Shown here piece by piece: positions 33,868 through 46,865 of a DNA stretch of 64,000 nucleotides. The stretch is taken from assembly GCA_964030785.1 (NCBI GenBank), contig OZ034970.1:36928401-36992400 (forward strand), read 5' to 3'. The notes beneath the pieces are model-generated. The model did no database searches, had not been told where the DNA came from, and saw only the letters and a program-made list of their open reading frames with translations. The translations under genes and the position numbers were made by a program. Position 1 is the first letter of the stretch; every line of letters begins with the position of its first letter. This DNA is from Siderastrea siderea. Taxonomy: Eukaryota; Cnidaria; Anthozoa; Scleractinia; Rhizangiidae.

Positions 33868-35326
33868 TTATTTATCCTTTCCGGCGTACACGTCACAAAA
33901 TCTCCACTTTATTACCACACCAGATGTTTCCGACATTTCGGTTCTAAGCAGTACGCAAGGCGTTTTTGCCTTGTAGAAAACTAACTTAGCTTGCCACGGT
34001 ATTCTAGTAGTTACGATCTCTGACCAGTTTGCGGGGGCTCGGATCTCTTCCTTCCAAGACTCAATTATGTAAGTCGGTGAAGTATGTACTCCACTTATAC
34101 CGAAATTAAATTGATCTAACTTCATAAACTCGTCAAAGAGCTGGAGAGATGTTTGCTTTGTGAGCTTTTAAAGAGTTTTAAAAATGTTAAAGATTCGGTC
34201 ATGTTTCCGAATCTCACTCAATCTCGAACTATTTTCACTTTAGGCTCTCGCTGCAAGTGTTGTAGACTAAAGTACTCTGAAAAACTGCAGTTTACTGACT
34301 TTGCTTTTTCTCGGAAAACAAGAATTAATAACAAATATACCGCCGTACAAAAAATAAGCATCGTCAGGGAAGGTGTTAAAGCACTTTTGACTGAACATTC
34401 TTTGACGCTCACTGCATGAAAGATACTATGCCAGACCTTTAATGTGCGTCAAAGATACCTCGGAAATTCCGTTCCAAACATTGACACAACCACCGAAGAT
34501 TTTTGTTTCAACGGAAAAAAGGTTACAACCGATGGCTTGCAGAAATGAGATCAATCTTACTAAAACGTCTGAGGTTTGCTTGTCAAATAGAACTTTTGAC
34601 GCTTTTAAAACTAAGCCGATCGAAGGTTCTTTCATAAACTCTAAAACAGAACCTGTCAAATCTACTGCTACTACCTCTACTAAATTGAGCATACTAGCCA
34701 ATCGTATGTTCTAATTCCTGTCCACACGCTGTGCCATGGTGATTGGGAGCTACCTGCCGTGTTGTATCGCTAAACAAAAAGATGCTGGACTATTGCAAAG
34801 ACTGTGGGCTCGCATTCTGTTAAGTTTGAACTTTTTTAAGCTAAGGTAATCAACTTTAGTGCAAGGATCTGTTGCTAAAAAATGCTTCATCTGTTGCTGT
34901 TCATATCTGTGTTCATTTATGATATTCACTTTTATTTAAAAAGTAAAATCATATAGGTTGCTGAATGAAACTACGCTACTTTTCACTACTTCGACATTAT
35001 GGCTATTAGATATGGAAAGTGCGGTAACAATGGACAAGAAGTATGGCGCCTAGTCGTTTCAGCCAGCATTTTCCGCAACGGATTACAATATACTTTGCCC
35101 TTGTGTTGACACACCCTTATGCCTAAAAGCACTCAAGAGGGTGTGGGAGAATTCCAAATCTTGCGAAATTTGTCGCGTAGTTATAACCGTTTGTGCGAAT
35201 TGAAATAACGTAATGCAAGACTTCTGCGCCTTCCAGAGATTTGGAAACGTCTGTAATTACGACGGGGTCGTTCCCTGCGTTCGGGTGTGCCAGAAACAGT
35301 CGCTTGTGGTATTTCGCATAGTGCAC
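33868..35326 (-). pseudogene. Unidentified interrupted coding-like tract
   Basis: On the minus strand three open stretches follow each other: 35326-35123 (contains NAGNDPVVITDVSKSL), 34701-34426 (contains NLVEVVAVDLTGSVLEFM) and 34125-33868 (contains ESWKEEIRAPANWSEI). They are separated by stops. Their composition (ordinary Gly, Pro and Trp use, alternating hydrophobics) looks more protein-like than the surrounding AT-rich noise. I do not recognise a family. It could be a decayed gene, a decayed retrotransposon, or chance. Confidence 0.25.
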
Positions 35327-38300
35327 AAAGTTTCTCGCCTTGTCAAAAAAGGTCTTCGAGGGTGTCAGCTACCTAATCAGTGTCAAACAGACATTGATAA
35401 GGTGTTTTTGTTTTGTCACCATTCCCTAAAGAGACCTTTCTTCTACCAAAATCACACTGTGTGATAGCATCAACACCAAACTCTGATTTGTATTTAAATG
35501 GTAGAATAGAAACACGTCCCACAATATTTTGTGTGTTTCTTGCCTTTCTGCGTTATTTCGTCAGTATCGTGTGAATGTCATCCACATATAAGTGACCTTT
35601 CTAGCAATTTTTGGCAAATTTCGGAAATTGTCGGAAATTAAGTCCTCGGAAAATCTTCGACCATCTTCTCAAACAGATATCATATCAGATATGATATAAA
35701 GGTATATTTAAAGGTTCTTGATAATCATTTGGGTGTCTTCAGTAAGGAACATTTATTACTACGTATTACTACGTATGTCGTATCTCCTGAATAAAAACGA
35801 TTTTCGTTCCTCGCCTTACCTTTGCGAGAAAAATATATTAGTCCCTGCAATATTGCTCTTAACACTCGAACATAAATACTCAGTTTACTTTTTGCCGTAA
35901 TTACAATGTAAGAAACTGCATTAGCTACCTTGTAAGGCCCAGACGTTTCAATTAGATCGTTTTTTGGAAACGGAGTTTTGAAATAATACGGTTAAGCTTT
36001 GCAATGGCAACATGATCTTTCGAAAAGGTTCCCCAACGTGATCACGTCACAACAAAGTAGCGTTTTTGTTCGTTTTCACAGCGGAAACACATGAAAAGAA
36101 AGAAGAAAGAAGAAAACGATTTGAAAACACGTTTTTAAAAACCCTCGTTTCCAAAAAACAAAAACAAAAACAGCAACAACAACAACAACAAAAACGGGCA
36201 AAATCTTATAGATGTATGAGGGACTCAAGTGAATATTCAGTAGCTAAAACCTGTTTTAAAAATATATTTTTAGTAGATACCTGTTGAATCGTTCAACAGT
36301 GCAAGTATTTAGCCATTAAAAAAGCATTATTCATTTCACTGTTGAATAGTTGCATTACGAGAATACAAGAGAGGACCTCTCTTGGAGAATATAAAAACAC
36401 GCCTTATCCTTCAAATATACATTAATATGTGTTGTAGTTCAAATTTTTCTTTGGTTTGAAAATTTTCATACCAGTTTAATTTTTAGTTTTCCTTTCTCTT
36501 AGATTATGGTATTGAATCTGAGTCAAAGGAAAATAAAAATTAAACTAGTTGAAAAATTTTAAACCAAAAAAAATTTGAACCACAAAATATATACATATTA
36601 CATATGAGGACATAGCGCACAGTCACGTTATTTTCAGCTAATGAAGATGTAGCACTTCTTCGGTGCTTAGCGATGAACAGCAAAAAATTAATGCGGTTAA
36701 ACCTGATTCGCAATAAAAGATAGAAGTTTCGTTCAATGTTCTATTTCACGCATCACGTCTTTAATCAACTTCGTTAAGTTGAAGGAGGAGACCTTTAAAC
36801 AGAAAGAAATTGGTTTGTTTTCGGAACAAAGTAGAATTTTAAGTCATCATTTAAAAATCAGTTTGGCCTGTACTGATAGGCTAAGACTTGTTAGAAATGG
36901 ATTTCTCTCGAGGAAATCGCCGACGCAGGGAACAAAAATATTAGAACTGAAACAAATTAATCAGTAAAAGATTCCAATTAGTGGTTGATTAACGCAATTA
37001 GGGTAGCCAGGACAAAAACTTGCAAATCATTTTTTCATCCCCATCCATAGCTTTTCATTTCGCAAATAAAAACAACTAACTTTGAGATCTCATTTTTGAT
37101 ACGAGGAATTACGATAAAGTGCACGTACGGTTACAACAATGGAAGTGACGATGATAGGAAGAAATCTTACGTTTAATCTTAAACATCAATTCTCTTTTCT
37201 CCCAGATTTACGTATTTGTAAAAAAAAAAAAAAAAAAATGCCGCCAATTGCGGAGATCATAAGAAACATAGCATCTTGCCGGTGTTTCCATACAAAATGG
37301 TAAATATAGGAAATTGTGTCATTCAGTTCAAAAAAACCAAAAATCTGAGAACATGCATTTATCAAACTCTAGCACTTAACATTAAAGTAAATGGACTTTG
37401 CGAAAGAATTCGACTCGCAGAATGCAAAAACGTCCATCTAACCCATGCAAGCTCTTCTAGCGTTTGTTTCTTTAGCCTTCCAAGGCGACGATCATTTTGA
37501 GCCAACAAAATTACATTCTGCTACCTCTGTAACCTTTTAGCTGCGATAAAATGGGAGAAATATCAAGTGTGCAACTCGTACCTGAAAGAAGTCCTTCCAC
37601 AACGGGTCTAGCTTGCGCACGAAAAACAGTGTTTTCACAGATGCAAAGCCTTGTTGCCTTGTACTGTTCTTCGGAGAGCTAATGAATTTTATGGCAGCTC
37701 TTAATTCATATTTGGATTGCTTGTGCCCGCTAAAATGGATTTCATTGCTAGGTGTTGACTTGGGAAATTATTTGCGGTCTTGAAAAAAGTTTCCAATGTT
37801 ATAGACAAATGTTTTAGCCAATGATAGAGCGCACCGCAGGGACGCCGAAAATTGGCCCCATTTCGTTTTTGTTTGTTGGAAAATTCCCAACTGCTCATAA
37901 TGGAAAACAGCAAGACATAGTTCTGAGTGATTCGAGTTTGAAGAGACAACCATATTGAACTTAATGCGTACAGAAGAATTTCACCAGGGTTATGTTTTCG
38001 TTATGCGTTGTTTATTGTATCATATCATTTGCTAAATTAAATATTCAACAGCATATCGGCGCGTCGCAAACTCGTTACAGCAAAAGCGGCTTCCATTGCA
38101 AGTCCATTAGATTGTTGAAAATGTTGATTGGCAGGTTCGCGGTATCAGATCGGTTGATAACTTATCGTTTTCACCAGATCGCGGTTATTTAAACTCAAAA
38201 ACCACAAAGTAATATTTTATTTATGATAGAATCTGCTGTGTTCATCAGCTGTCACGTATAGCTCGGTCCATTAAAAAGAGTCGCCGAAACTTGATGGATG

Positions 38301-39525
38301 GAAGTCGAGTGGGATGAGAGTAGATTCAACTTTCTTCAACCACTCATCACCCATCGTCTGAGACCCATCATCGCTGTTTTCGTCGTCGTCGTTGTCGTCG
38401 TCCTTCGATCATTGTTAGACGGTCGTCAGTCGTCGACAGCTAAACTAGGACGAGGATCGGTAGTCGAAAATTTACTTAGATTGTTTAAACGCATAATTTC
38501 ACTTTGTGATCGAAAACTTTCGGCAATTTATTCTCAATGAAAATTCAGAAATTCGAGCAAGTTTTGGAAAACTCAATGAGAGTTCACGAAAATCGAAGAG
38601 GCACACCGAGATCAGAGACTGACGGACTCGTTTAATTCGGCTTTTGAATAAAATTCTGAGAATTTTATTTTCTGATTGCAAAGGAAAATCCAACATTTTC
38701 AAGGAGTAAAAGTCAATTTTTCTTGTTGACCCATTAGAATGCAATAGTTTAACTTAAATTTTCATTGTTTACTAGCAGATTTCAGCGGGCTCTTAACGAA
38801 TAAACTGATCCTTCTCTATTCAGAAAATTCAATAGCAAAAATATATTAAGGCAACTTGTACGTGATTTTCAAAATTTGAAAAGTTAAAGGTCGCTTTTCA
38901 CAGGCAATTTTAAATGGATTTTAGCGGCGACTTTTGCTGGCAATTTGGCGGCGATATTAGCTTGTATAAAGTTTCAGCGGTTTGGTTTTCTTATTGATTT
39001 CACCTCGATTTGATGGCGATTTTGATGCAAGAGTGCATGTGGTGGCAGCATAAACATGGTTACCCTGTGGAACCATCAAAAGAACTCTGACGTGTGTGTG
39101 TGTAGCATGCGTTGTGCATTCTTTACCAAATCGCCGAATAATCGCAGTGCGGGTAGTTTAAACAGGCGATTTGGAATTGTACTAACATCACCTGAAAAAT
39201 CTCTGCTAAAATGGCCTGTTTATAACACGGATACTTAGCCCTTCGTTTACGTATTAAAACCAGTGACAAAGTTGCCAACTTTATTTACCTGTCGCGGTGA
39301 TTGGCGAAAAATTATACTTTGCCACTGGAATTTTGCCAGCCGACTTTATGGAACCTCTTTGTGCAAGGACAAAAAAAATTGGGAAATTGCTTGCAATCTG
39401 AACACCGATCCGATGGCGAGTTATTCGCTGGGACATTTCTAGGCAGCCGTTAACGTTCATCTTGGTGAATGGTTTTCCTTTTTTAGAATGTATTTTTTAT
39501 TTTGTTAGCACGGCACATACACAAG
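35327..39525. other. Intergenic, mostly featureless
   Basis: Contains a CAA-rich run near 36,155-36,195, the foldback at 36,422, a poly(A) run near 37,220 and a GTC-rich patch near 38,380. No gene or RNA recognised. Confidence 0.55.
36422..36600. mobile_element. Foldback MITE copy 2 (longer)
   Basis: TGTTGTAGTTCAAATTTTTC at the left and AAAAATTTGAACCACAAAAT at the right, with internal arms AGTTTAATTTTTAGTTTTCC and GGAAAATAAAAATTAAACT. Outer sequence TGTTGTAG(T/C)TCAA is shared with the copy at 29,150, showing a small family. Confidence 0.7.
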
Positions 39526-40328
39526 TACCGTATTTTCTCAATTAAACGCCGGGGGCGTCTATTTAAAACTCGTCCTCGTAGACCCGGCGCTTATTCGAAC
39601 CCGGCGTTAATTCGGGCCCCGGCGTTTATTTATTGAGTGCACTTTTCGACCTTTTTAAGCCATCTATATTTGAGGTTTTCAACAAAAACGTTAAAAATAT
39701 AAAACAATGTCACCAACTTTGTCTTATCTTAGTGAATCATTGTGGTAAGTCATTTTGCCAAAAACGTCACTGACAGGAACGGTGTTTAATGCTTTTCTTA
39801 ACGTTAATTTTTCTCCGTGAAACACGGAACAATGTATCAGCAACCGCTCGACAGCAAACGTACTTTGCAAGCAATTGAGAACAAGGTGGTGTCGAGGTTC
39901 CTGCTCCAGGAGTTCTGAGAAAGGCAAAATTATGCAACGATTCGAAAAACTGCTGGAAAAACGCTGGAGAAAACCTCGAGATGATCCTGGCTTGATGACA
40001 AGCCCGCAGAAAAGTTACCATGATTAATAGAATTTGACACAATACCTGATGTGTCCTTTGTTTCTCCGTTTTTATAGTTAGAAGAACAATTGTAAATTAT
40101 CAGTGGATAAAATTCAAATAAAATGGTAGAAAGGGAACCAGGATGCAGTTACGACACATAATCCTGGTTTAATATACTCTTCTCGAATAAACGCCGGGAC
40201 CTCAAATAAACGCCGGTACCCTGAATAAACGTCGGGGGCGTTTATTGAAAACTCGTCCCTGCACACCCGGCGTTTGTTTGAACCCAGCGTTTGTTCGGGG
40301 TCCGGCGTTTAATCGAGAAAATACGGTA
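39526..40328. mobile_element. TIR element with AATAAACGCCGG-type repeats
   Basis: Left end TACCGTATTTTCTCAATTAA, right end TTAATCGAGAAAATACGGTA, so the TIRs are matched. Just inside each end are several short copies of AAACGCCGG/CCGGCGTTT in both orientations (left 39,541-39,635; right 40,190-40,315). About 803 bp, flanked by TA. No transposase; internal ORFs under 100 codons are not convincing. Confidence 0.82.
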
Positions 40329-41035
40329 TTCTGTTTTGCACTGCAAAACCAGTTGCGTACCTTCCCTTTAGGAATATCCAAGTATTATTAAAAGCTGGAC
40401 TAGGTATATTGGATTTCTAGCATTTTGATTCGCTGAACGGAGCTAGGCTATCAGCTCATATACCTGCTGCAACCAAATATGGTCAATGAACACTCAACAA
40501 CAAAGTGAGCTGAAAGATTTTTTCCCTGTGAGTAAGCCAGCGAGAAAAAGGACAAGAAAAATCGCTTTGGAGCGAATTTAAATTAATCAGAAATTCCAAC
40601 AGCGTCCCTGAGACACAAATCAAAATTCTTCCGGAGTGCCTGACTTCTTAGGACGACAAGAAACTGTGTACAAATAGAAATTTAAGCATTTCGCGTTGTG
40701 CTTACAGTTATTACGTCGATCATTAACATTTTACAAACGGTAGGTTTTGTCAGGAAGGCTCTTTCCACTCCAAAATATCAAGACAAGACACAAAATAAAA
40801 CACAGCAAAATGGGAGAGAAGCATTTAATAATAACTGTCACATTCGTAGAGAGTCAGTACGAAAATCGAGAAGCAATTAATCTAAACAAGTGCTGAACAA
40901 ACTACCAAGAAGGAAGGAAGGGCGACATTTTCCCAGCTATACCACGCAAAATTGACACTGGTTTACCTGGACTCGTTGTAGCTCTGTGTTCCAAAAGCTC
41001 CATGTTTACATACAAACCGGATGCCATGTAAAATG

Positions 41036-41290
41036 TAGCCTGCGAGCAGGCTCACTTAGTGTGTTATTCGCGCGAGTATCTTGGCGGCGGAAGTCGAGCC
41101 GGCGAGAAGAATGGGCCGAGGAAAAGTGAGCCTGCACGAAAGCCATTGAATTTTGAATTCTCCGCGTTCGTCTACGAACGCAGCATTCTGATTGGATTGA
41201 AATGACAGGCGATGACAGAATTTATGATTGTGACAAGTGGTCTTATTGTTTGTGGCCTTTCTCAGATTTTTAGACTGCTCGCAGTCTATC
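41036..41290. mobile_element. Short TIR element with palindromic ends
   Basis: The left end TAGCCTGCGAGCAGGCT is itself a palindrome. The right end AGACTGCTCGCAGTCTA is its reverse-complement-type partner. About 255 bp. The identity of the transposase is unknown. Confidence 0.6.
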
Positions 41291-42599
41291 GCCGGTTTTT
41301 CAATCGATTCAATTTCTTAACGTGACTCGGCTAGTTGCATCTGGTTAGCGATTGCGCTTTTGTGTCATTTTTTGGAATATCAGCCACGTTTGTTTCGCTT
41401 ATTTGCAGCCTGGTTTTAGTGCAGGGTAGTTTTCAAGCCTCTCTTCTTAGGATCTCCGTAATGACAGAATCTGTAAGACTTTATTTACCATGCAATGGGC
41501 ATTATCTGGCTATCGCAACGAAAGCCCCAGGTCGTAAACGAAAGCCCATTATCTTGCAATCTTCGGTTATTTGTTATTGTGGGAAGATGGTATCGCTTGT
41601 TCCTGGTGAAGTATTCTGCGGTATCGGCTTGATACTCTTTGTAATTACAAATTTCATGTCCATGGAGTTCTATATTTTAACCTCTTATGCGCTCTCGTGC
41701 ATCGATTCCGAGTCATCTGCACAGATGCCTTCGCGATTTGATTTTGCGAGCATTCCTAGTACCATACTTATACGAAAACGCGGCAAAAATTGTCAACTGT
41801 GTTTTATAATTATCTCTTGCGCTATTGTGGCACATTCATAAAGAAATCGATCCTCTCGAGTGTGAAAATCTGCTGTCGTGTGGCAAGCCGTCACTGCCAA
41901 AAACCTATCGACTTGTAATGCATCAGTCAATTCCAGCTGCGCCCATCCTCCCCCCCCCGGGCAACTGCGGGGCATTTGCGTGCCTTGCCAGTCCACTACA
42001 CTACCACGCCAATCCGCCACAATTCCGAAAAATTAAAGTATATATTATAATTAACTGTCTTTCATAACTGATACATCTATAATAGGTGACCCTAGCCCTT
42101 TCCCGAACTTTTAACGTAAATTCAACTTGGGCTTAAACTTTAGCTTTGTTCTTTCTAAGACTATTCAAAAATGTATTTGTTGCCTTATTGTACAGTAATC
42201 CAGAGCATATATTACTTCTACCATGACTAAAGGCTTGGTTACCAATGATGGCATCGACCGTCAAAAATGGCAACGAGCGTTTACGAAAGGGAAATAGGCG
42301 GCGCCGTCCGGGTCCGAAAAGATTACAAACTTGTTCGGCCCAACTCCCGCAGCTTTTATGGTAAAATCGTACAGCTTCAATTCGCTTTAAACGATGATTA
42401 CAACGATGTCTCAAGAAAAAATCAAACACGTAACACATTTTAGAGTCAATAATTAGAAGATTTGTTCCCCAGAACTTGTGCCACTTCGTTCACATCGGAG
42501 CACTGAGTTTCATTGATTCATTTAGCCTTGGAAATAAACGCTACAACACTTCGCAATGTTTTGGCGCCTTTTTTGCTTAGTCATGTGACCGATTCGTGT
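41291..42599. other. Intergenic, repeat-like but unassigned
   Basis: Holds a 127-codon ATG-started ORF (41461-41841, +) with hydrophobic stretches but no recognisable domain. A C-rich patch lies at 41,940-41,965. Probably interspersed-repeat remnants; no gene can be supported. Confidence 0.4.
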
Positions 42600-43119
42600 T
42601 CCCTTTTTATCTCTTTTCTCATTTTTTTCTTTCTTTCTTGAAAGGAAGAATGTATGCGCTCCGTTCCGGCTGCACGAATCTGAGTTAGCTCTAAATTTTG
42701 GATATTTTTTCTCCCCTCAGCAATTATTGTTAGCTCTGGGGTTGAAATATATTCTTTCTAATGCTATGGCAGTAACGTATAGTAGATCAGCGTTACTTTC
42801 TCTGAGATCCTGTTGGAGAAATTCAACTCTAAATATCAAGCCTTTGTTACCCTCTGAGTGGAACGCTTTGAAGTCTACTGGTGTGTTAAGGCGAACTCGT
42901 GGAAAACGCAGAGGCACTAGATGTCAAGCGGATGGACAGCGACACCGAATCCAGACCGTTTCCATTCACTACCTTGAAAATCCTGGTACTTGGGGATCAA
43001 ATAGAAGAAAAAATTCGGTAAACTACGGGAACTTATTAAATATTCAAAATATCACCTGATCTTCTTCATTAAGATACGAAACCAACAGCGTGACTCCAAG
43101 CTCTCGTGGGACCTCACAT

Positions 43120-43620
43120 TTTGTGCCTTCTATTCTTCTATCTAACACAATGTCGCTCGCGCCAAAGATCGATGAGATCGCTCACGCAATAACCACCATG
43201 GACGCTGAGCTGGCACTTTTTAGCGAGACATGACTAAGTAGCGCCGTTCCTGATGAGCCCATTAATATCAATGGTTACCAGATCTTCCGACGCGATCGCG
43301 TTGGCTGGCAACATGGCGGTGTGTGCTTGTATGTCAAATCTTCTATAAATTGCTCGGTTCTAGCTGATTACTACCACCCTGATCATGAAGTTCTCTGGGC
43401 TGACCTTAGGCCGAGGTGTCTACCGCGTGGCTTTTCCAACATCGTTGTGGGTGTGGTCTATCAGTACCCTGACGCCGACGACGCGGCAATGAAGGATTAT
43501 CTGATATCGTCACTCGTGTCCTTGGAGGCAACCTACCCCAACTGTGCCTTCATCTTGGCTGGCGACTTCAATAGAACTTTCCTTCCTATGATCCAGTCAG
43601 CGTTGAAATCCGGTTTAACC
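43120..43620 (+). pseudogene. LINE endonuclease domain (broken)
   Basis: Starts around SNTMSLAPKIDEIAHAI and contains ALFSET, NINGYQIFRRDR, VGVVYQYP and the catalytic LAGDFN motif of exonuclease-endonuclease-phosphatase family nucleases, in one frame. A TGA replaces the expected Trp codon directly after SET (43,231). The frame ends near 43,605, where homology continues in another frame (FNLKPTVKFPTRGDRTLDQI). Confidence 0.82.
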
Positions 43621-43739
43621 TGAAACCGACTGTTAAATTTCCAACTAGGGGTGATAGGACTCTGGATCAGATTTTTACGAACTTAGATGATTACTTCTCC
43701 GTCCCGACTCGCCTACCTCCATTTGGACTGTCTGTCCAC

Positions 43740-45788
43740 GTGACCATCTACATGGGCTCTGGGACGCGCGGTGCCTCGAAGCCTAAGCACAAGATCATTA
43801 AATCGAGAGACAAGCGCCCTAGCAAAGTCAATAGTGTTGGGCAATTTTTGATGGAAGTTCCCTGGTCGAATCTGCTGTCCTCTGAACAGTCATGTGAAGG
43901 AAAGCTGTCGCTGCTGACCGAAGTTATCAACTACGGTTTGGACACAATTATACCTGTGCGCTCCATCAAAATCCACGAGACGGATCGTCCTTGGGTGTCA
44001 ACGGAGCTCAAGCAGCTCATTACCCGTCGCCAAAAGGCCTTTACTTCTGGAAATCAGCCCTTCTTCAAGATCCTTAGAAATAAAGTTAACCGCGAGCGCA
44101 AGCGCTGTCGTAAGGTGCACTACGAGAACAAGGTTAAGGACTTGCAAGATTCCAAACTACGCAACTGGTGGAGAGAGGTTAAGCAGCTTTGCGGGTCTAC
44201 CAAAACAACAGGGCGTGACTTGACTGCTATTCTTCACCCCGACCTCGTGTGTGATGAGTCTACCCTTGCAAACAAAATCAACAAGGCATTCGTCAGCGTC
44301 ATGGAAGATTACTCGCCCTTAACTGACTGCGTGCGCGTGGATATGGACGACGATCAGCCCATTTCAGTCACTGAATACTCTGTGGCGCGCAAACTTCGTG
44401 AAAATAGCTGCGCACGTGCCGGCGGGCCGGACGGTCTCCCGAACTGGGTATTAAGGGAATATGAAGGTATTCTGGCTGCACCAATTGCAGAAATTCTTAA
44501 TACCTCCTTCTCCGAGTGTAAGGTTCCCCGGGCTTGGAAGATTGCCGATGTACCGCCTCTTCCCAAAGCACCTACTGTCAATGACATCAATAAAGACCTT
44601 AGACCAATTTCATTGACATCCACCTTGTCTAAGGTTGCGGAGGGCTTTGTTATCGATAAGGAATTGAAACCAGTACTATTATCGGCCATTGATCCCGCAC
44701 AATTTGGATTCATTCCAGGTTCATGCACCACTTTCGCTCTAATCTCCATGTTCCATCATTGGCTACGCGCTACGGACGGCACCGGCTCAACTGTAAGGAC
44801 TGCCCTACTAGACTTTAGAAAAGCTTTTGACCTCGTTGACCATCATATATTGGTCGCTAAACTTTTAAGTTTTGGCGTGAAACCTACAGTTGTGAACTGG
44901 GTGATCGATTTTCTAAGGAGCAGACAGCAGAGGGTGAAACTGAATGGAGTCTTATCTGATTGGTTGGATGTCCCTGCTGGAGTGCCTCAGGGGACCTGTT
45001 TGGGTCCATGGCTATTTCTAGCGATGATAAACGATCCCCGTCTCCCAGAAGGGTTCCACTTGTGGAAATTCGCCGATGACACAACGATCTCTGAAGTTGT
45101 TCCCGCCTCCAAGCTCAGCTCACTACAACAAGCGGCTGATTACATCCACGACTGGTCTCAGGAAAACCATCTGCAGCTAAATCCAACCAAGTGCAAGGAG
45201 ATCCGCACATGCTTCAAGCACACTCTCCCTTGCTTCTCTCAGGTGTCAATAGAAGGGGTCGAGTTCGAAATGGTATCTTCGGCTAAAGTTCTTGGCGTTG
45301 TCATAAGCAGTGATCTCAAATGGTCTGCGCATATTGACTCAATCACGACTAAGGCTGCCAAGAGACTTTATCTCTTAAGACAACTTAAGCGCGCGGGTAT
45401 TGCTAACAATGATCTTGTAAGATTCTATTGTAGCGTTATCAGATCGATCCTTGAATATGCATGCCAGGTCTTTCATTGTAATCTACCTTTATATCTCTCT
45501 GAAGAAATTGAACGCATTCAGCGCCGTGCATTACGCATGATATTTTCAGATTGTAGTTACAGTGAAGGTTAAGTTAAAGCTGGCCTTCCAACCCTATATG
45601 ATAGAAGGAGTACATTATGTAAGGAACTCTTCAGAGACATTGACGCGCAGGGCAACCATAAACTCAGACACCTTCTGCCATCACGATCTCAGCAGAATTA
45701 TAATCTGAGATCGACACGCGCCTTTGCCGCGCCTGTCTGCAAGACAAACAGGTTCAGAGACAGTTTCATAATTAGCCACTGCATGTAA
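43740..45788 (+). pseudogene. LINE reverse transcriptase ORF with C-terminal stop
   Basis: 610 open codons to a TAA at about 45,570, and 72 further in-frame codons of good homology to TAA at 45,786-45,788. RT blocks are visible in order: PDGLPNWVLRE, DLRPISLTSTLSKVAE, QFGFIPGSCTT, ALLDFRKAFDLVDH, VPAGVPQGTCLGPWLF, and the catalytic KFADDTTI near 45,070. After the TAA the tail reads VKAGLPTLYDRRSTL ... KTNRFRDSFI, typical of these elements. The RT core itself is intact, so the element is not very old. The start shown is only the first in-frame ATG-like codon; the true ORF would be fused to the endonuclease. Confidence 0.88.
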
Positions 45789-45926
45789 TATATTTTAAAC
45801 TGTCGTCATATATTTTTATTGTAAATAATTTATTCACGTAATTCAGTCATTTGACTGCAAAGTGTATTTTATTAATAAAAGGTCTATCTTTAATCTTTCT
45901 TTTACAATGGCTAAGCTTTTAATAAA

Positions 45927-46040
45927 ACAATTATTCTACTCGGGCTTGCGGGATATCGAATGATTATAACCAACTCGGCGCTACGCGCCTCGTTGATTAT
46001 CTATCATTCGATATCCAGCGCACCCTCGTAGAATAATTGT
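45927..46040. mobile_element. Foldback MITE with ACAATTATTCTAC ends
   Basis: ACAATTATTCTACTCGGGC and GATATCGAATGAT on the left face ATCATTCGATATCC and CGTAGAATAATTGT on the right. The centre is CGGCGCTACGCGCCTCG. About 114 bp, almost entirely self-complementary. Lies directly downstream of the LINE. Confidence 0.75.
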
Positions 46041-46711
46041 CAATTATATCTAGTTGTCGATGACGTAGACGAGTCTATGAAATCGTCTACTGCATCCCTA
46101 TTTTCTTTCACTTGTAGTCCTTTATCGTAAAGTTCTGAGCGTTAATGGTGAACCAACGAAGCAAACAACAGTCACGTGATGAAAAAAATTCGTCAAAAGT
46201 GAAACTCTTTTTAAAGACAGTTATGACCACCAAAAAAAATTTCAAGCAATTAATCGTAACAGTGGATCATGGGAAACTGTAATGAAATTCCATAATATTC
46301 GCCCATTGTACGCATCGTCACGAAACAAAAAAAATGTGTATTTCGTTAAAAAGAAGATTGAGCAGCTACAATATTTGTGAGTTTTTGCAGTGTTTTTCCA
46401 CAAAAGGAAGATTATCATGAACTTTTTCGTTCGTTCACAAAAGAATCAGAGATTCTGAGACTGTCCTATCATAAAAAATTGTGGCCTTGTTATAAGAAAA
46501 ATTCTTGATATCAACCAACAGGTCCGAGAGGTAATGTTAATACTTATTTCATTTAGAAGTGCATTTCTGTTCTCTTGATAGGAAAACTTCGAGGTTAAGA
46601 CAGCAGTTTTTAAAAAGGCGTAGATTTTTGTAAGTGTTACTGTTGCTCCAGCGTGCGCATTTATGAACGGTTGTACCTTTTCACACCTGTAGTGGTGTGG
46701 TTTGCAAACTT

Positions 46712-46865
46712 GAATCACAAATGACGAAAAGTTAGCTCGCCTTTGACCACAAATAGTAGGGAATGTTGGTTACCTGTGGACCACAAATGGTGGGAAAGCG
46801 GTGCTCTTGTGGCCACAAATAGCAGGATTGTGGGTTGCCTGTGACCACAGATGGCGAGGAAAGGT
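46712..46865. repeat. Imperfect minisatellite, period about 33 bp
   Basis: Five degenerate copies of a unit containing G(A/G)CCACAAAT(A/G)G. Cores start near 46,712, 46,745, 46,779, 46,811 and 46,843. Confidence 0.65.

Larger units (their letters stand above)
42650..45900 (+). mobile_element. CR1/L2-like LINE, nearly full length, inactivated
   Basis: Order on the plus strand: a basic ORF1-like remnant (about 42,727-43,059, with RRTRGKRRGTRC), apurinic endonuclease, reverse transcriptase, C-terminal tail ending at 45,788, and a short AT-rich 3' UTR with AATAAA near 45,873. Three lesions break it: a TGA at 43,231-43,233, a frameshift near 43,605, and a TAA about 70 codons before the natural C-terminus. 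Clade assignment rests on the endonuclease plus RT architecture and motif spacing. Target-site duplications were not found by eye. Confidence 0.85.

Noticed and set aside
41335..41841. 168-codon plus-strand ORF
   Set aside because: It needs a non-ATG start, has no recognisable domain, and sits in repeat-like DNA.
43740..45572. The 610-codon ORF as a host gene
   Set aside because: Its motifs are those of a LINE reverse transcriptase, with an endonuclease upstream and an interrupted C-terminal tail downstream.
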